Shown here: piece after piece, positions 33,001 through 45,975 of the stretch | Layout: every line of letters starts with the position of its first letter | Numbering within the stretch: the first letter of the stretch is position 1 | Assembly (NCBI GenBank): GCA_043228905.1 | Contig: JBHGNT010000017.1 | Span: 372,001 to 436,000, forward strand | DNA length: 64,000 nt | Reading direction: 5' to 3' | Source: Azolla caroliniana | Lineage: Eukaryota; Polypodiophyta | Position numbers and translations under genes: made by a program | The notes under the pieces: generated by a model | The model's input: the letters and a program-made list of their open reading frames with translations, nothing else | Databases searched by the model: none | What the model was told of the DNA's origin: nothing

Positions 33001-35038
33001 ATCTTTTACAGGTACCAACTGGTTTGATGTTTGGTTTGTGTATGGATAACATCATACCAGAGCATTGCCAAAATTCTGTGACTGGATGTTGTTGTATGTG
33101 AATTCACTATCACTTTCAATAAAGTTTGCAATGAAATTAATTGCACAAGTAGGGTCCATGGATTTCCATTGAAGAAAGTAACACTAGAGTTGATGTTGAA
33201 TATCTTTACAAGCCAATATTTACATCTAAAAGGCAAAGCGTAAGACGTCCAAGCTCCCATTTTTTTGTGAACCTCACCTAGACTTTGTTACTTTTTATAT
33301 AGTAAACTAGGTTGAAGTACTTTATTTTGTTTCTATATTTCATAATTGATCTTATCTCTTACCTTACTTTGCAAGGGATCTTGACTTTGCTTTGTTGCAA
33401 CCATGATATACTGAAGTTTTTCTTCTATGTGCTTGTGTCAAATGATATGGCAAGATCGAGCTTAACCATAGATGGACTTTTTGCTCATCATGGAAATTTA
33501 GAAATATATATATATATATCATGGAATGCATGTCTCTAAAAGAAAATTATTTTCCCTTTTGTCAATCTAAACGTGGGGTTTTAATCTACATAAAAAACGT
33601 CAACTCTTTCAATTGTTTTGGGGAAGATGCATAGTTCTCAAGAAATTGAAGTCGACATCTTCAGAATTTGTACAACATCTATGTTCGTGAAGTAATTATT
33701 TTATAACAGTGGCTTTTTCATCTAGTCCAAAAACTTACCTCATTCAATCTTTCTCAAGAAGATATTTAGTATCTAAGAAATTGGAATCGTAATCTCACAG
33801 AATTCTTATGCCTCATTATACGACATCTTTGCTTATGAAGTAATTTTATATTTTTGTTATGTAATAAATACCTCCTAGAAGAAGTGTGATTTTGTTGTTA
33901 TTGGATGTAATGTTCCATTCAAGCAAGAAGGTATTTAATGAAATGCTTCATTAACCATGTGTTGATGGAATTTATGTATTCTGAATATCCCCAAAACGTA
34001 ATATGCACACCGTTGAGTATTAAAGAATAGTGAGTAATGAGAAAAGAAAACGCTTACTACATACATATTTAAGATATCTCGTAATGGTTCACATGTCTTA
34101 CTTCTTTTGCAAGTATACCACATGTTATGTTAGCCATTCAAGTATTGAGGTCACAATAATTGCATTCTAAGGTCAAAGATATCAAAACAAGAATAGCTTA
34201 CCGAAAAGCTCATTGATGACAATTATGTGAAGGGAAGTATGATGCAACACATGCACAGCCAATGCTAATCAGTAGCGAGTTTAATCTTCTCTGACCAAAG
34301 CATTATTTAAAACGAGTGCACATATACTATCAAATTTAAACCAAGTGTAATCTTGAGTTTTCTTGTTTGAGAGTGATATAATGGTCAAATTTCCTACACA
34401 TGTGTAAAATATGAGAATACATGCCACATTGTTCCTTACGGGCAAAAAATCAAAGATATAATAATGTTTTGACGGAAATATGTACTTTTATTTGCTTTTA
34501 TCAAGGTATCTAACCGAGCCTTCAAATATTGCCATGCTATACAAATCATGGATGTCACATCCAAGTGAACCAATAATTGCAATATCTTTCATGCTCAAGA
34601 TTGTTCATTTCTTCTTATCAATAAACCGAATAATGTAGCTAGTCCTTAATTGGTAACATTTATTATTTGGTTCATTACTTTACCCAATTCACTTGCAATT
34701 ATTCTTCTATGAAATGGATCTTATTACTCTAGGGGATGACATTGATAAACCCCATATCAATTGTTAAATGTCGTACTTGTTTCCTTTGTCATTCATCAAG
34801 ACAAGACTACCATTTTCAATGCAAGCTCTGATGGTCGTCATATGCAACCCATGTTGATGTAAAGGTGTCATCATCATCTTCCTTCTTTCTATATCCAATG
34901 CCATTCTAAGTGCGTATGCAGCTTTTAAGAGTGTTCCCACAAAAATCTCTCTACATGACGACACATTTTCTGAAAGAAAAACACAATAGGATACACAAAG
35001 CATACACAAGAGAGAGGCGCACAAGTAAATTATAACAT
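33001..35038. other. Spacer downstream of the P-type PPR gene
   Basis: No gene confirmed. An 86-codon minus-strand frame at 34764-35024 directly follows the PPR stop but shows no recognisable domain. It may be 3' UTR. Confidence 0.4.
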
Positions 35039-37342
35039 CTAGAACGTTGGGCTCATCAGGTCTATCACACCCATAGCTTGAGAAATTGCCTTAACTTTTG
35101 GCAAACATTCCCGCTTATACATGACCCGGAAATAATCATTTGCCTCTTTGACTCTGCCCAACTTACTAAGGCACTTCATCAGATCAAATAGCGTAGCAAT
35201 TCCAATGGAAAACCTATTTTCAATAACAATGTTACAAATTTTTAAAGCATCTGCAACTTCAGCTTGCCTACATAATGCCTTGAGGAGAAGATCATAAACA
35301 ATAGCATCAGCACCGAGACCACAATTCATCATTTCTTCCAAATATTTCATTGCTTCAACTGGCTTATTTGCCTTCAAAAGTGATGATATTATTGGGGTGT
35401 AACAAAATGCACTAGGTTTGCCACCTTGCATTTTCAATTCACTAAGAAGCTTTTCAGCTTTAGCAATATTCTCAAGGCTGCAATGGCTCTTAATCATTAT
35501 TGCATATGACGGTATGGTGGCGTCAACTGATACCATCCCTTTGAATATTTCTTCTGCTTCTTCAATCCTCCCTACAAGAGAAAGATTGTGAATGAGAGCA
35601 TTGCACACCTCTATGTTTGTAAATCCATGCTTAGCAAATAGGCTTTTCAAGAGATTAAGCATTTCTTGAGTCTGTTTCGCTTGTCTTAGGCCGTTGCATA
35701 AGTATATATAGCTCCTTGCATCCACCCATCCTTCATTTTCCATCAATCTGAAAAAATTGATAGCCTTTGAGATATCTTCACCTGATAACAACCCCTGAAG
35801 AAGTATGTTGAATGTGGACTGGTTAGGAAGACATATTTTTCTCATACTAGCAAATGTGTGGATGGCCTCTTCTAACCTACCCAATCTGCAATACGCCTTA
35901 ATAATGATATTGAAAGTGGAGACGTTAGGCTTGAGACCCCTTTTCTGAAGATCAGAGAAGGTGGACATAGCATCTTTCACTGCGTTGATTTGGAAAAACC
36001 CTTCTATTAGGCCATTACAAGTAGAAACATCTGGTTCATAGCCTTCATTTACCATCATATTGAAGCAACTTTGCGCATCTCGGATGTATGAAGACATGCC
36101 AAAACCTCGAATAAGTGTACTAAATGCAGACACATCAAGGCATAGACCCTCTTGCAATATTCTAGAGTAGCATAACCGCGCTTCGTCCACTAACTGTGAG
36201 AGGAAAAACACACTAAGTAGCGTAGTATATACATGAATTTCAGCCTTAACATTGTATTCGCCTATCCTTTTGAAAGCATCTACAGCCATAGCAGGCATTC
36301 GAGAGGCTCCGTAAGCTTTTATAAGGATGCAAAAAGCTGTTCCTTTAACTTGACAACCTGATCCTTTCATCTCATCAAGATGAGCCCACATTTTATCAAA
36401 GTGTTTGAGCTCTCCTAGCTTCAATAGATAGGCATGACTCGAATGAATATCTCGGCCTATTTGTTTGCTTGCCCATCGGAAGAAAGGCACAACAATCGAA
36501 ATTTTTCTCTGTTTTAAAATGACTCTTGCTACAACCAAATGGGAGATTTGCAGCCCATATTTCTCCTCCAAAAATGATTCAGTAGCATCGTTCCAAGGTC
36601 TCCCATCCAGATAATTGCAAATATCCTGTACAATTTTCAAATCCAGTGGTCGCAACAAAACCTTGTCCAGGCCTATATCATCCATATTTAGCTCTGACTC
36701 AATACCTCCCTCATCTTTAGATCTCTTGCTTTCCACACGTAAGCCATCCTTCATGTGATCGCCGTCTTTGGATCTCGTGCTCTCCATACATTCCAAACAT
36801 ACCTCATCCTTCATGTGATCATCGTCTATAGGTCTCTTAATTTCCATACTCTCTATACTTACCTCTTCCTGCATGTGATTTCTGTCTGTAGATATCTTTA
36901 TTTCCATACTTTCGATAGATAGACCATCCTTCATGTGATCATAATCTTTGGATCCCTTATTTCCCACGCTTTCTACATTTACCACATCCTTCATGTGTTC
37001 AGCATCTTTAAATCTTTTAATCTCCATCCTTACCTCATGCTTAGGTCTCTTAGTTTCGAGCATTTCCGTGTCACCAGAACCCATTCCATCCTGTATATTA
37101 CTTCTAATTACATCCTGTGTTGAATTCCTCTCATATTCCATAGCATTATAGCTTGAGATTTGCATCACAAATTTAGAATTGCAGCAGAACTCTCGATTAT
37201 TTGAAGATGAAGAAGATTGCATACCAGAGGAAGCCAAAACATGTTCTGTTCGATGAAGACCTCTTGTCTTCTCTAATCTTCTGCAGAGATGATAGAAAAG
37301 GCATGGTTGCTTCCTGATCAGGCATTTGTGCCAAAACCACAT
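35039..37342 (-). CDS. P-type pentatricopeptide repeat protein, organelle-targeted
   Basis: Intronless, 767 residues. P-class PPR proteins bind organelle RNAs and act in their stability, splicing or translation. The N-terminus (MWFWHKCLIRKQPCLFYHLC, basic and free of acids) looks like a mitochondrial or plastid presequence. Residues 113-212 are five tandem 20-residue units of the form DxDHMKDxxxxESMExKxxx. Residues from about 230 to the end hold about a dozen 35-residue PPR motifs, for example VSTFNIIIKAYCRLGRLEEA and EVCNALIHNLSLVGRIEEAE. No E or DYW domain is present, so editing catalysis is not expected. The start at 37342 is the first ATG in the frame; a later one in the presequence cannot be excluded. 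Confidence 0.9.
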   Translation of the reverse strand: MWFWHKCLIRKQPCLFYHLCRRLEKTRGLHRTEHVLASSGMQSSSSSNNREFCCNSKFVMQISSYNAMEYERNSTQDVIRSNIQDGMGSGDTEMLETKRPKHEVRMEIKRFKDAEHMKDVVNVESVGNKGSKDYDHMKDGLSIESMEIKISTDRNHMQEEVSIESMEIKRPIDDDHMKDEVCLECMESTRSKDGDHMKDGLRVESKRSKDEGGIESELNMDDIGLDKVLLRPLDLKIVQDICNYLDGRPWNDATESFLEEKYGLQISHLVVARVILKQRKISIVVPFFRWASKQIGRDIHSSHAYLLKLGELKHFDKMWAHLDEMKGSGCQVKGTAFCILIKAYGASRMPAMAVDAFKRIGEYNVKAEIHVYTTLLSVFFLSQLVDEARLCYSRILQEGLCLDVSAFSTLIRGFGMSSYIRDAQSCFNMMVNEGYEPDVSTCNGLIEGFFQINAVKDAMSTFSDLQKRGLKPNVSTFNIIIKAYCRLGRLEEAIHTFASMRKICLPNQSTFNILLQGLLSGEDISKAINFFRLMENEGWVDARSYIYLCNGLRQAKQTQEMLNLLKSLFAKHGFTNIEVCNALIHNLSLVGRIEEAEEIFKGMVSVDATIPSYAIMIKSHCSLENIAKAEKLLSELKMQGGKPSAFCYTPIISSLLKANKPVEAMKYLEEMMNCGLGADAIVYDLLLKALCRQAEVADALKICNIVIENRFSIGIATLFDLMKCLSKLGRVKEANDYFRVMYKRECLPKVKAISQAMGVIDLMSPTF
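36707..37006 (-). repeat. In-frame minisatellite, 5 x 60 bp, inside the P-type PPR gene
   Basis: Five units of 60 bp encode DAEHMKDVVNVES-, DYDHMKDGLSIES-, DRNHMQEEVSIES-, DDDHMKDEVCLEC- and DGDHMKDGLRVES-like segments. Part of another unit precedes them. They are acidic, predicted disordered, and lie between the targeting peptide and the PPR tract. Confidence 0.9.
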
Positions 37343-38465
37343 CTTCTGCTTCGAAGGAACTTTAAAAGTCAGTCCATCGGAGCAGATAAATACTTGATAA
37401 AACCCTAATGCTTAGGCCATGGGATGCAAGGGGGGAGTGCTTGAAATAACCTAAACATTTCGTGATACATACAATCAATGTTCATCGCGGAAGTATAAAA
37501 CAAACCTAAGGTTTAGGGATACATGCCAAAGTAATTGTTTAGTCCATTCCGCGGCAATTGTGAAGAGCTTGGAAAACCCGAAGATTTTGTTAAACAAATG
37601 AGACTACACTCAAGTATACACTCACGGATAACGTATGTCTCCTAAGAAAATCATAGGTTAAGGGTTTTCAAAAATCATAAACTTAGTGTGCATCGGGGTT
37701 GTTATTGGATCACAATTGCACGTATAATGTTTTCAAAAGGTTTAGGAATACAATGGGATTGTTAGTCCACAATGATAAAGAAGTGCTTGAAAAACTATAG
37801 GGTTTCTACCTTTTCCGGAGTGTTTGTGCATGATGCTAGAGAATGTGCTTCAAAATTCTTTCATCTTAAACCTTGGGGTTTATGGAAGGGAGGATTTGTT
37901 GTCATAGTTCGTTATTGAATTAGTTGTTAACTCGCTTGTTGTTAAGTCATTGACTAAACCTTTTGACACTAGGCAAGCATTCACCCTCTACGTAGTACAA
38001 AATTGGATCTTGGGCAACACAAATAGGTTGATTGATCTATGGCAATGTAGTAACACTTGAACAAACCTAATGCTTATTCCCTTCTATTAATCCATAGTAA
38101 CATAGAAGTGATTGAATCTGTTGTTGTACAAAAGTACTTGAAAGCTCAAATAAAAAAATGATTGGTCTTGGGAATAACCTAATCAGATGATCTTCTCAAG
38201 AACTAGTCATTGGCACGACATACAAGACGTATAGATTTGATCTCAATAAATGACTCGAGAAACACTCGGGGCATAACCTATATTTTGGAAATAGAACAAC
38301 TTGCAAACATAGTGGCAATGAATGTCTTGGTTATTATTGCGGTCTATGGTTGGGCAATGTCAGTTACAGGGTTTATGCATTGCTTATGAATGTCGAGGTT
38401 TAGGTTTGGGGTTGGTAATTCATGAAAGAGCCATTTATTATTGGCAACATAATCTTGATTCTTAA

Positions 38466-38497
<32 letters not shown>

Positions 38498-41250
38498 TGA
38501 GCACGTAGTTATTAACTTACTGGTGAAATCAAGGTTACATGGAGGTAGCCAATCTATATAGGGGTGATCACGCAACCAACTTTAGACAGTGAGAGTCTAA
38601 GCTTGACGAGCCTAAGCTTGAGCCTGGAGAGTGTTATTATAGGGAAGTTTGGGGGTGTGGGAGAATTTCGGAAATATGTAACTGGGGATATTTGATGGAA
38701 CAAGAGGGTTTTATATGTAAATTTACACGTTTCGTCGAAACACCCCTTAGATTTTATATGCACATACAAAATAGGAATCGTGTTTTGCAGAGGGAGGGAG
38801 AGAAAGAGATCGAACAAAGACACCGGTACGTTTTCCTCGTCTGTGTCTGTGTCTCTGTCTCACGGCATCGATCCCTACCCTGGTGAAATTAAGGGAATCG
38901 AAGTTCCCAGACCGGTTTATCTTTAGATGGATTAATCCATAGACTGAAAATTTGGCATAAAACAGAGAAGAAATGAATGCATGTGAACACGTTTATTGAT
39001 TGCCTCATGAATCTTCATGGAGAAAACTGATGCCAATCATCAGAGGGAAATGAATCTGCATGTTGCGTGATCATAAGCATAAGGGATAAGACATGAAGCG
39101 TTTATGCGTTTTGCTCCTTAGAGAAGAAATGTTTTTTGCTTTTTCTATAATATATTGTAGAAATGCCACAATAACAAGAAACAAATGGCAAATTTTGATA
39201 CAAAAGGGAAATCTAACCTTGCATTGATGTGTCAACACAGCCAGGGATTGGTGAATTTGATGCAAAGAAATGAATGCATGTGGGGATTATGTATGGGAAT
39301 ATGAACTGCACAAGTTAAAGAAATGATGCTACATTCAAATATTACCTCGTAGTAATGTCATAACAGAACAGGAATTTGTAATATAAAACCTCAAAGGAAT
39401 GAGTGGATGCTCCTGGAGGTGCATTAGTGAAGGAATGGTGTGATTAAGTGGTTATAAAATTTTGCGAAAGAAAGCTATTACTGTCAAGATGCAAGAATGC
39501 TTATTGGAGTTTACAGTGATGCAAAGTGCATGCATTAAGAAGTGATGTGATTGTTTGTTTTCTTTCATGGGAGTTAAAGGGGATTACGGTCTAACTTTTG
39601 TAGCAATGTCAGCAATAGGATAAAAGCATGGAAAGCTAACGTCAAAAGTATGGGAAAGAATATGATGCCTATGTCGTTGCTACTCTATAAGAATAATATT
39701 AATATCATATTGATAAAAGTATGGAAAGGAATAGGATTTCTAAAGTTCTTGTTACAGTACAACATGCCAACATGCCTGCTAAAAAAAGCACATGACAAAG
39801 GTAGAGCTGGGTTGTGCTCGAAATCAAATATAACATGAGAGCTTCCCTGCATTTAACCATATAAAGACAATCATTTGCATGCCAAAACTTCATTATATCT
39901 AATAAGAAATTATGGAGAAATCCTCCAGACTCAAAGATAAAAAAGTATAATGGAGTATGTTGACCTTAATCTATCTGTTTATATCTGTTTATACACATGT
40001 TTATAGACAAAGTGCACACGTTCGTACACCAGATACGCGTATGAGAAGAATGCCAACATCATAAGAAATAATATGAGATAATTATATACGTGTGAGGAGT
40101 TAGTAATGGAATACAGAGACTAATCATGATTTCTATGTTTCATCATATAAGGGCAGGGGGTAGAGAGGGTGGGAACTACCTTTTTTGTAGAATTTAATAA
40201 TTTGATGCTAAAAATTAACTATTAACTTAAGGGAGAATTTTGAGCAGATAGGGCTTACAAAAGTTGAGGATTACACCGCCTTCACCAAAGTAAGAGAGAT
40301 ACCATTATACTATGCTAGCGAGATTTGGTGCTCCTCGCTTAAGCTATGGTCAACTATTCTCCTTCCAAATTCTCTACAGCAATAATGCAGATAGCAGAGG
40401 GATGTCTAATGCTGGAACTTCTAGTATCTTTGGAAAAAAGGTTACAGTTAATCCAACAAATTGAGATTGCATAGTTTAAAGTGATATTGTTATTATGGAA
40501 TTGTTTGGAATGATATTTCTTGTGATTCGGGAGTTTTATTACAACAGAAGGGAGAATGGAAAGCAGCCATATTGGAGCTCGATTTCACAATGGGAACCTT
40601 GTTTTTACAAGACAAGGATAGGATCATAATGGTATGAGGGTATATTCAAATTCTGGGAATTTTTCAATCATGTGATGTTAAAAAATAAGGAAGAAATAAA
40701 GCAAGTCTAGGTAACATAAAAAATGATGGCCAAACTTAAACATGATATGTATTTGTGTGTACATATATTTTGTAATCTGGAAAGTATTTCTAACATGAAT
40801 AACAATAATATTTGATGTTTCAAAATGATCCAAATTTATTTTCCTGAGCCAAACTTAGTGTTTCACTGGGGGAAGCTGCCATTAAATTACTTTTACATGG
40901 CAACCCTCTGTCCATGATACTTGAAGACAGTGTCAAAGATGATGGCCTCTACACATCTACTTACTAAGGAACTATTCATTCGAGATGGTTAGGGTGAAGT
41001 ACGATTTAAGCGCTTTGTGGTCATGGCTCTTTGCCACTACATTGTTGGTCTGTGCTTTTTTCGTTCTCTATGAAGGAGAGATTCCGTGTCTTATGCGGCA
41101 TCATCTTAGTTGTTGTTTAGGATATATGCCATACATTTACTTTCTAAATGAGAAATTAGAAATGCATGTAACCTTACATGTGTAATTGTTAAGTTACACA
41201 TATATCTGCTGCCTGACATTTTGAAGATTGACCGTGATTTGTTATTTCAG
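37343..41250. other. Spacer between the P-type PPR gene and the unknown 41-45 kb gene
   Basis: AT-rich, with a TA/TG microsatellite near 38467-38497. No gene recognised. The first exon(s) of the gene read from 41251 should lie in the right part; a short frame at 40985-41185 is a possible but unsupported candidate. Confidence 0.4.
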
Positions 41251-44200
41251 TCAGAATCTTTTGAGGACTATAGAAAATACAAAGCTCTGGAAGGATGCTC
41301 AGATGACACGCTTGTATCTGTACGATTCAAGTAAAAATTGTGCTTCTCATGTTGAAGTTGTTCTATATAGCAAGAAAATATTTTCTTTAGGGTTTCCAGA
41401 TCTCATTGAAACTTGAGGGAGCTGTCTTTATACCTTCATATATAACTTTTTGAAACGTTTTTCATGCAGTTCTGGCCAATGGGAGATTATGACCCAGAAT
41501 GGCGTGGAAAAACAGGCACTTCAACATCTTCTACAGGTGATTTGATATTCTTCATGTGCTAGCTGTTAGGCATATGTTGGTGAAGGCTATACAACCAGAT
41601 TTTCCTTTTTTTCGGGTATAATTCTGAATGTGCTGCTTATTAACCTAAGGTGAAACTGTCAAAAAATGTTCTGTGAGAAGCCTAGTTTTGGTGACTGTAT
41701 TGTTTTTAGGCAGATTAAGGCTTTCATGGTCACGCATGCTATCTCTTTCTAGGATTTGAATGGTTTTCAACTGTCTGAATATGAATAAAAAACATTTACA
41801 ATAAGTTGGTTACAATTGAGTTTTTCTGTGCTACTGTTTGTTTTGCAGTGCATTATTCATGATATGAGCGCACAAGATGCTGCTGAGTTAGGAATGACAA
41901 GGGGTCTAGTTGGCATGGTAAAGTTTTCACTGTTTTTATTGCATATGTTGAAATGATTGTGTACATTTCCTTTCTCTTTGAATATTAACACTCAGTTTCA
42001 GAATGCATACATTAGGACAAAGATATCTTGAAGCATGGACTCGTCTATAGGCGGGCAAAAACTGCGTACAAGAAAGATGAGCGTTTTCTTGTTGCTGTTG
42101 CAGGAAAGCTACTACTATTCAAGGTCTCCGTTTTCTCACGAAACCTTAATTTCTTTCTTTCTTTTGACTAGCACTACCATGAGAAAATGTATTGTTTCCA
42201 AGCAGGGCATGGATATAGTTGGTAAACATGTGCGTTCCGTAACATCACTTTTTGGGGCTAGTACTCATGTAAGTTCTCAGTGAATTTTTATTCCTCTGAT
42301 GTTTTTCAGACATTGTAACACTGTGCTATAGAATTTAAAAAGATGTATTGCTTTTTGAATTTTCCTTTTACCATGGCCTACATTCAATATATTAGTCGGG
42401 AATGAGTACAAATGTACTTATCTGTGGTTGATGGAAAAGAAGAGGATAGATAGGCAAGGGATTCTTTTCTCGCCATGACCAAATCAATACAAAGATTATG
42501 CTTCGTTTTTGTCATGCAGTACTCGAAAAATGAACTCACTGAGAGACACAAATGGATATAATAATTTCGGGGGCAAAATAGTGGGGAAGATCTTTCATGA
42601 TGCACAAACACCATTCCAGGGTAGCCCCTCCTATCCACCTGTATAGATCAAAATTGTTTCAGCTCTACACTGTTCAACATAGAAATAGTTGTAGATGTCT
42701 AGATACAATAGATAGATTAAGTCACATCTGTGGTATAGCAGAACCATTTGTGTAGTCGTGTAATGCATTGGCCACATTATTTAGCTGCATGTGGGGAAAT
42801 ATCATCCTATATAGGCTTAATTAGTATAGGAATATCCTCATCAATGATGTAACATGTCACATGATCCACCTGAATTTCATGTGATAGATTCCAGCAATTA
42901 CAAGGAATGCTTGCTTGGCATCTTGTAAGCTCGCATGCATATAATAGAATTCTCTTGCAAATACTCTTTAAACCATTGCGACTTCTAGGGCTCATTCTAT
43001 GGTAAGCTTCATGTATGGATAATAGAGCACATTTCAATGGAAAGAGATCCTCTCTTGCCATAGTTTAAATGTATGTAAAGCCTTTGAGAAGCACCCTAAT
43101 GATATTCATAAGGATATGTAGCAAAGGATTTTACTTTCAATATGGTGTATGAATCAACAACAAGATGAATTGTGTTTCAAGTAGACAAAGGGCAGAACTA
43201 TTTCAGTGAAGCAAGGATGCCTTTTCTACAGTTCACTGCCTTTGCCATTTTCATGTGTATTTGACTAGAAAAATTGGAGCACTAGTAGGACACATGAGAA
43301 CATGTCGCAGTCTGGAATCCTAGGAAGTAAACTACAGAAAGGGAACTAAATACCCCATGTGGTTTTCTCCCTTGTCCTTTGCTTGAGGGTGATTGTTGTG
43401 GTTAAGCACGTGCAATATTAATTAATCACTTGTTATGCCTATCTTGTTTTTCGTTGGAAATAAACACTTTTTTATGAATGTTGGGAACATAGAGATATAG
43501 ATGTTTAGAATCATCCCAAAATGAATGCTAGGATTGACCACAATGGATCTAGTAGAATGCACCGTATGCTATTATATCTTTACATTATATCCCCCTTACT
43601 TTCGTGGGGTTGCAAACTATTGGAAATTTTAATTGAGGGACAAGTTAAATTCTAGGAGGCAGCCATGCACCCAAAAATTGTTCTGATTTAGGTTAACCTT
43701 CTATATGCATCAAAGAATTAGGATGCAAACGTTGTGCAAACAGTTGGCAAACTATAGAAAATGCGTTAGTTAATAATTAGGATGATCAACCCCATTACTT
43801 GTAACATATCATCAAAATATAAGTGCAATCATGTGTGTTGCGATGGGGGTAGCTCTGGTGGTTACATAGACAGTATATCCTCTGTGACTGGTATGAAATG
43901 GATATTGGAACATCGAAGATAGAGATGGTCATGGTTGGGAACGATTCTCTTTCAAAGAGGTAGTGCAGCGAAGAAAAGTCACTCATTGTTGGAATTGGTA
44001 TGTAATCGGGAACATTGAGAATGATTTGAATCACCTGGCATGGATAAATACCGTATTTTCATTGCAGTCAGTTTTTGGTCAATCCAAATACTGGGAAATT
44101 TTCAAACAAAAATTTCCACTTTCATTGTAAGGAGAGATTTCGATCATTTTCTGAGATAGATTATTCTATGATCAAAGATGTTGGGGCAGTTTATCCATGG

Positions 44201-45441
44201 CTTATCTATCTGTGTGTAATAGAAGTCATTACACTGAAGCTGTATTTATTTCGTTGAGTTTTGCAGTTGATTTATGGGCAGCTTGAGTTTGAAGTGATTG
44301 TACCCGATTCAAAGTCTTTACTTTTAATTGCACCCTCAGCAGTAAGAAGCAGAAATCGATTTTCTATGCGAAACACATTTAGACTATCACAGATGCTATT
44401 AAGAGAGAATTGAGTTTTTGCAAATTTACTGTTGGTAACTGGTCCCAGGAGGAGCTGACTGATTGGATTGGTATTATAGAGAAAGCCACTTCATTTGCTA
44501 ACAAAGAAGTGAGAGCGGACGTTGAAAAATCTCCTTCTTTTGCTAACAAAGATAGAAGAGCGAATGCAGATAAATCTGTGAGCAAAGATGTACGAGCAAA
44601 TGCAGAGAAATCCTCTTCATTTGCCAACAAAGACGTGAGGGCAAATGGAAAACAGCCTGCATTTAGGGATGACGAGGATGCAAGGTACAAAGTGGGAAGA
44701 GTAAATATGGAGCCTTATGTTGGAGATAACAGGAAAAGTGTGAGGTACAGTGTTGGTAATAACGATCGTGTATATCAACAGAGAGAGTTTCAAAGTGAGG
44801 ATAGTAGAGGTCAATTAAATCTGAATCCAAATCCAAATCATGGAAGGGGTAGGTATCCAATCAAGCCGTCCACAGCTGAATCCGAACAAGATTACGTGGA
44901 ACATAATGGAATAAGACAGAACATGAGAGACCCTCCTCGTCAAGGTAACAATCAGATCAAGGATCCAGTCAAAGATCGAGATTATGAGGAAAGAGAGTAT
45001 CATAATCAGCAAAGAAGTAGAGACACAAGAAATGATGCATATAAAGGTGGAGGAATGAGGGAGAATGAAATCAATGCTAGAAGGGTTTCAGATTTACAAC
45101 GAGAACAAATAGCTAACTTTTCGAATCCGAGCAATGACTACCAACGGTTCCCAGGAGAGTCTAGTCAAGCTCAAAGGAAGGTGAATAACAAACAAAGAAG
45201 CATAGAAAACATTGAGAGGTTTGAGGTTCGGATCCCGGTTGTGAATCAGGAGGGTCAACGCACGCTGGCTAGGGCCGAAAACCCAAATACCGATAAAGGG
45301 AAAAATGGATGTGTAGATCAGGCTCGAAGCCAAGGAGAGATAGCTCCCAAACAACAGATTGATCACAGGAAGATGTTTGCATATTACATGAACTTGTATC
45401 GGAGAGGATTGCGAAGTTCATCTACACAAACCGATCGTTGA
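41251..45441 (+). CDS. Multi-exon protein of unknown function with a long charged, disordered last exon
   Basis: I do not recognise this gene. Exons that join in phase are 41251-41330, 41470-41536, 41849-41917, 42104-42268 and 44267 to about 44341 (an alternative is 44069-44128). A long last exon runs from about 44383 to the TGA at 45439-45441. The first four give an open frame including SESFEDYRKYKALEGCSDDT, SGQWEIMTQNGVEKQALQ and IIHDMSAQDAAELGMTRGL. The last exon begins with a conserved-looking ITDAIKRELSFCKFTVGNW and EELTDWIGIIEKA. It then has a tandem repeat of the type SFANKDVRANAEKS and about 250 Asn/Arg/Gln/Ser-rich residues, ending SSSTQTDR. The junction before the last exon is unclear: the in-phase intron after 44341 would be only 41 nt. 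The upstream exon with the start codon was not found. Expression evidence is needed to settle the model. Confidence 0.5.
44480..44660 (+). repeat. In-frame tandem repeat in the last exon of the unknown gene
   Basis: Four degenerate units of about 45-57 bp encode ATSFANKEVRADVEKS, PSFANKDRRANADKS, VSKDVRANAEKS and SSFANKDVRANGK. Confidence 0.8.
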
Positions 45442-45825
45442 CTGCATTACTCTCATGAAAATGTCCCTAAAACTCTTTGGATACTTACTAGCAATACCCC
45501 CAAGCTTCCAAACAATTACCAATGTTGTAGTAAATGTTTTGAATACTCAGATACCAGTAAGTTTTTGAAGCCTTGGGATTATGTGTGGTAAACACCCAAA
45601 GGTACATGTTTTCTGTGTTTTCCCCTTATTTGTGTTTTGTGTTTTTGAGAAATCCCACATCTGTGTTTTGTGTGTGTATGTTGCTCGACGTAATGTGTGC
45701 TCCCATTTGATTATATATTGTTTGCTCCCCTCTTATGTTATAAAGTCGTTATGCTTTTTTGAGTGAGTGAGTGTGTGTGATAGCTTTCTGGTCATATTTA
45801 GATAAACTAATTCAAGAGATATATT

Positions 45826-45975
45826 TGATGTACTAGGATACAATTGATCTTTGTTTGGTGTGATGTCTTTTTCCAACATAGAATTTCATTAGGCTAGGAG
45901 TGATGTACTAGGATACAATTGATCTTTGTTTGGTGTGATGTCTTTTTCCAACATAGAATTTCATTAGGCTAGGAG
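45826..45975. repeat. Perfect 75-bp tandem duplication
   Basis: Copies 45826-45900 and 45901-45975 read identically. They lie about 385 bp downstream of the unknown gene's stop codon. Confidence 0.93.

Noticed and set aside
34764-35024. 86-codon minus-strand frame just after the PPR stop
   Set aside because: No recognisable domain and no in-frame link to the PPR gene; kept only as a remark.
44069-44128. Alternative exon (SVFGQSKYWEIF) for the unknown gene
   Set aside because: It starts in phase, but its donor leaves a phase that brings a stop in the next candidate exon; mentioned only as an alternative.
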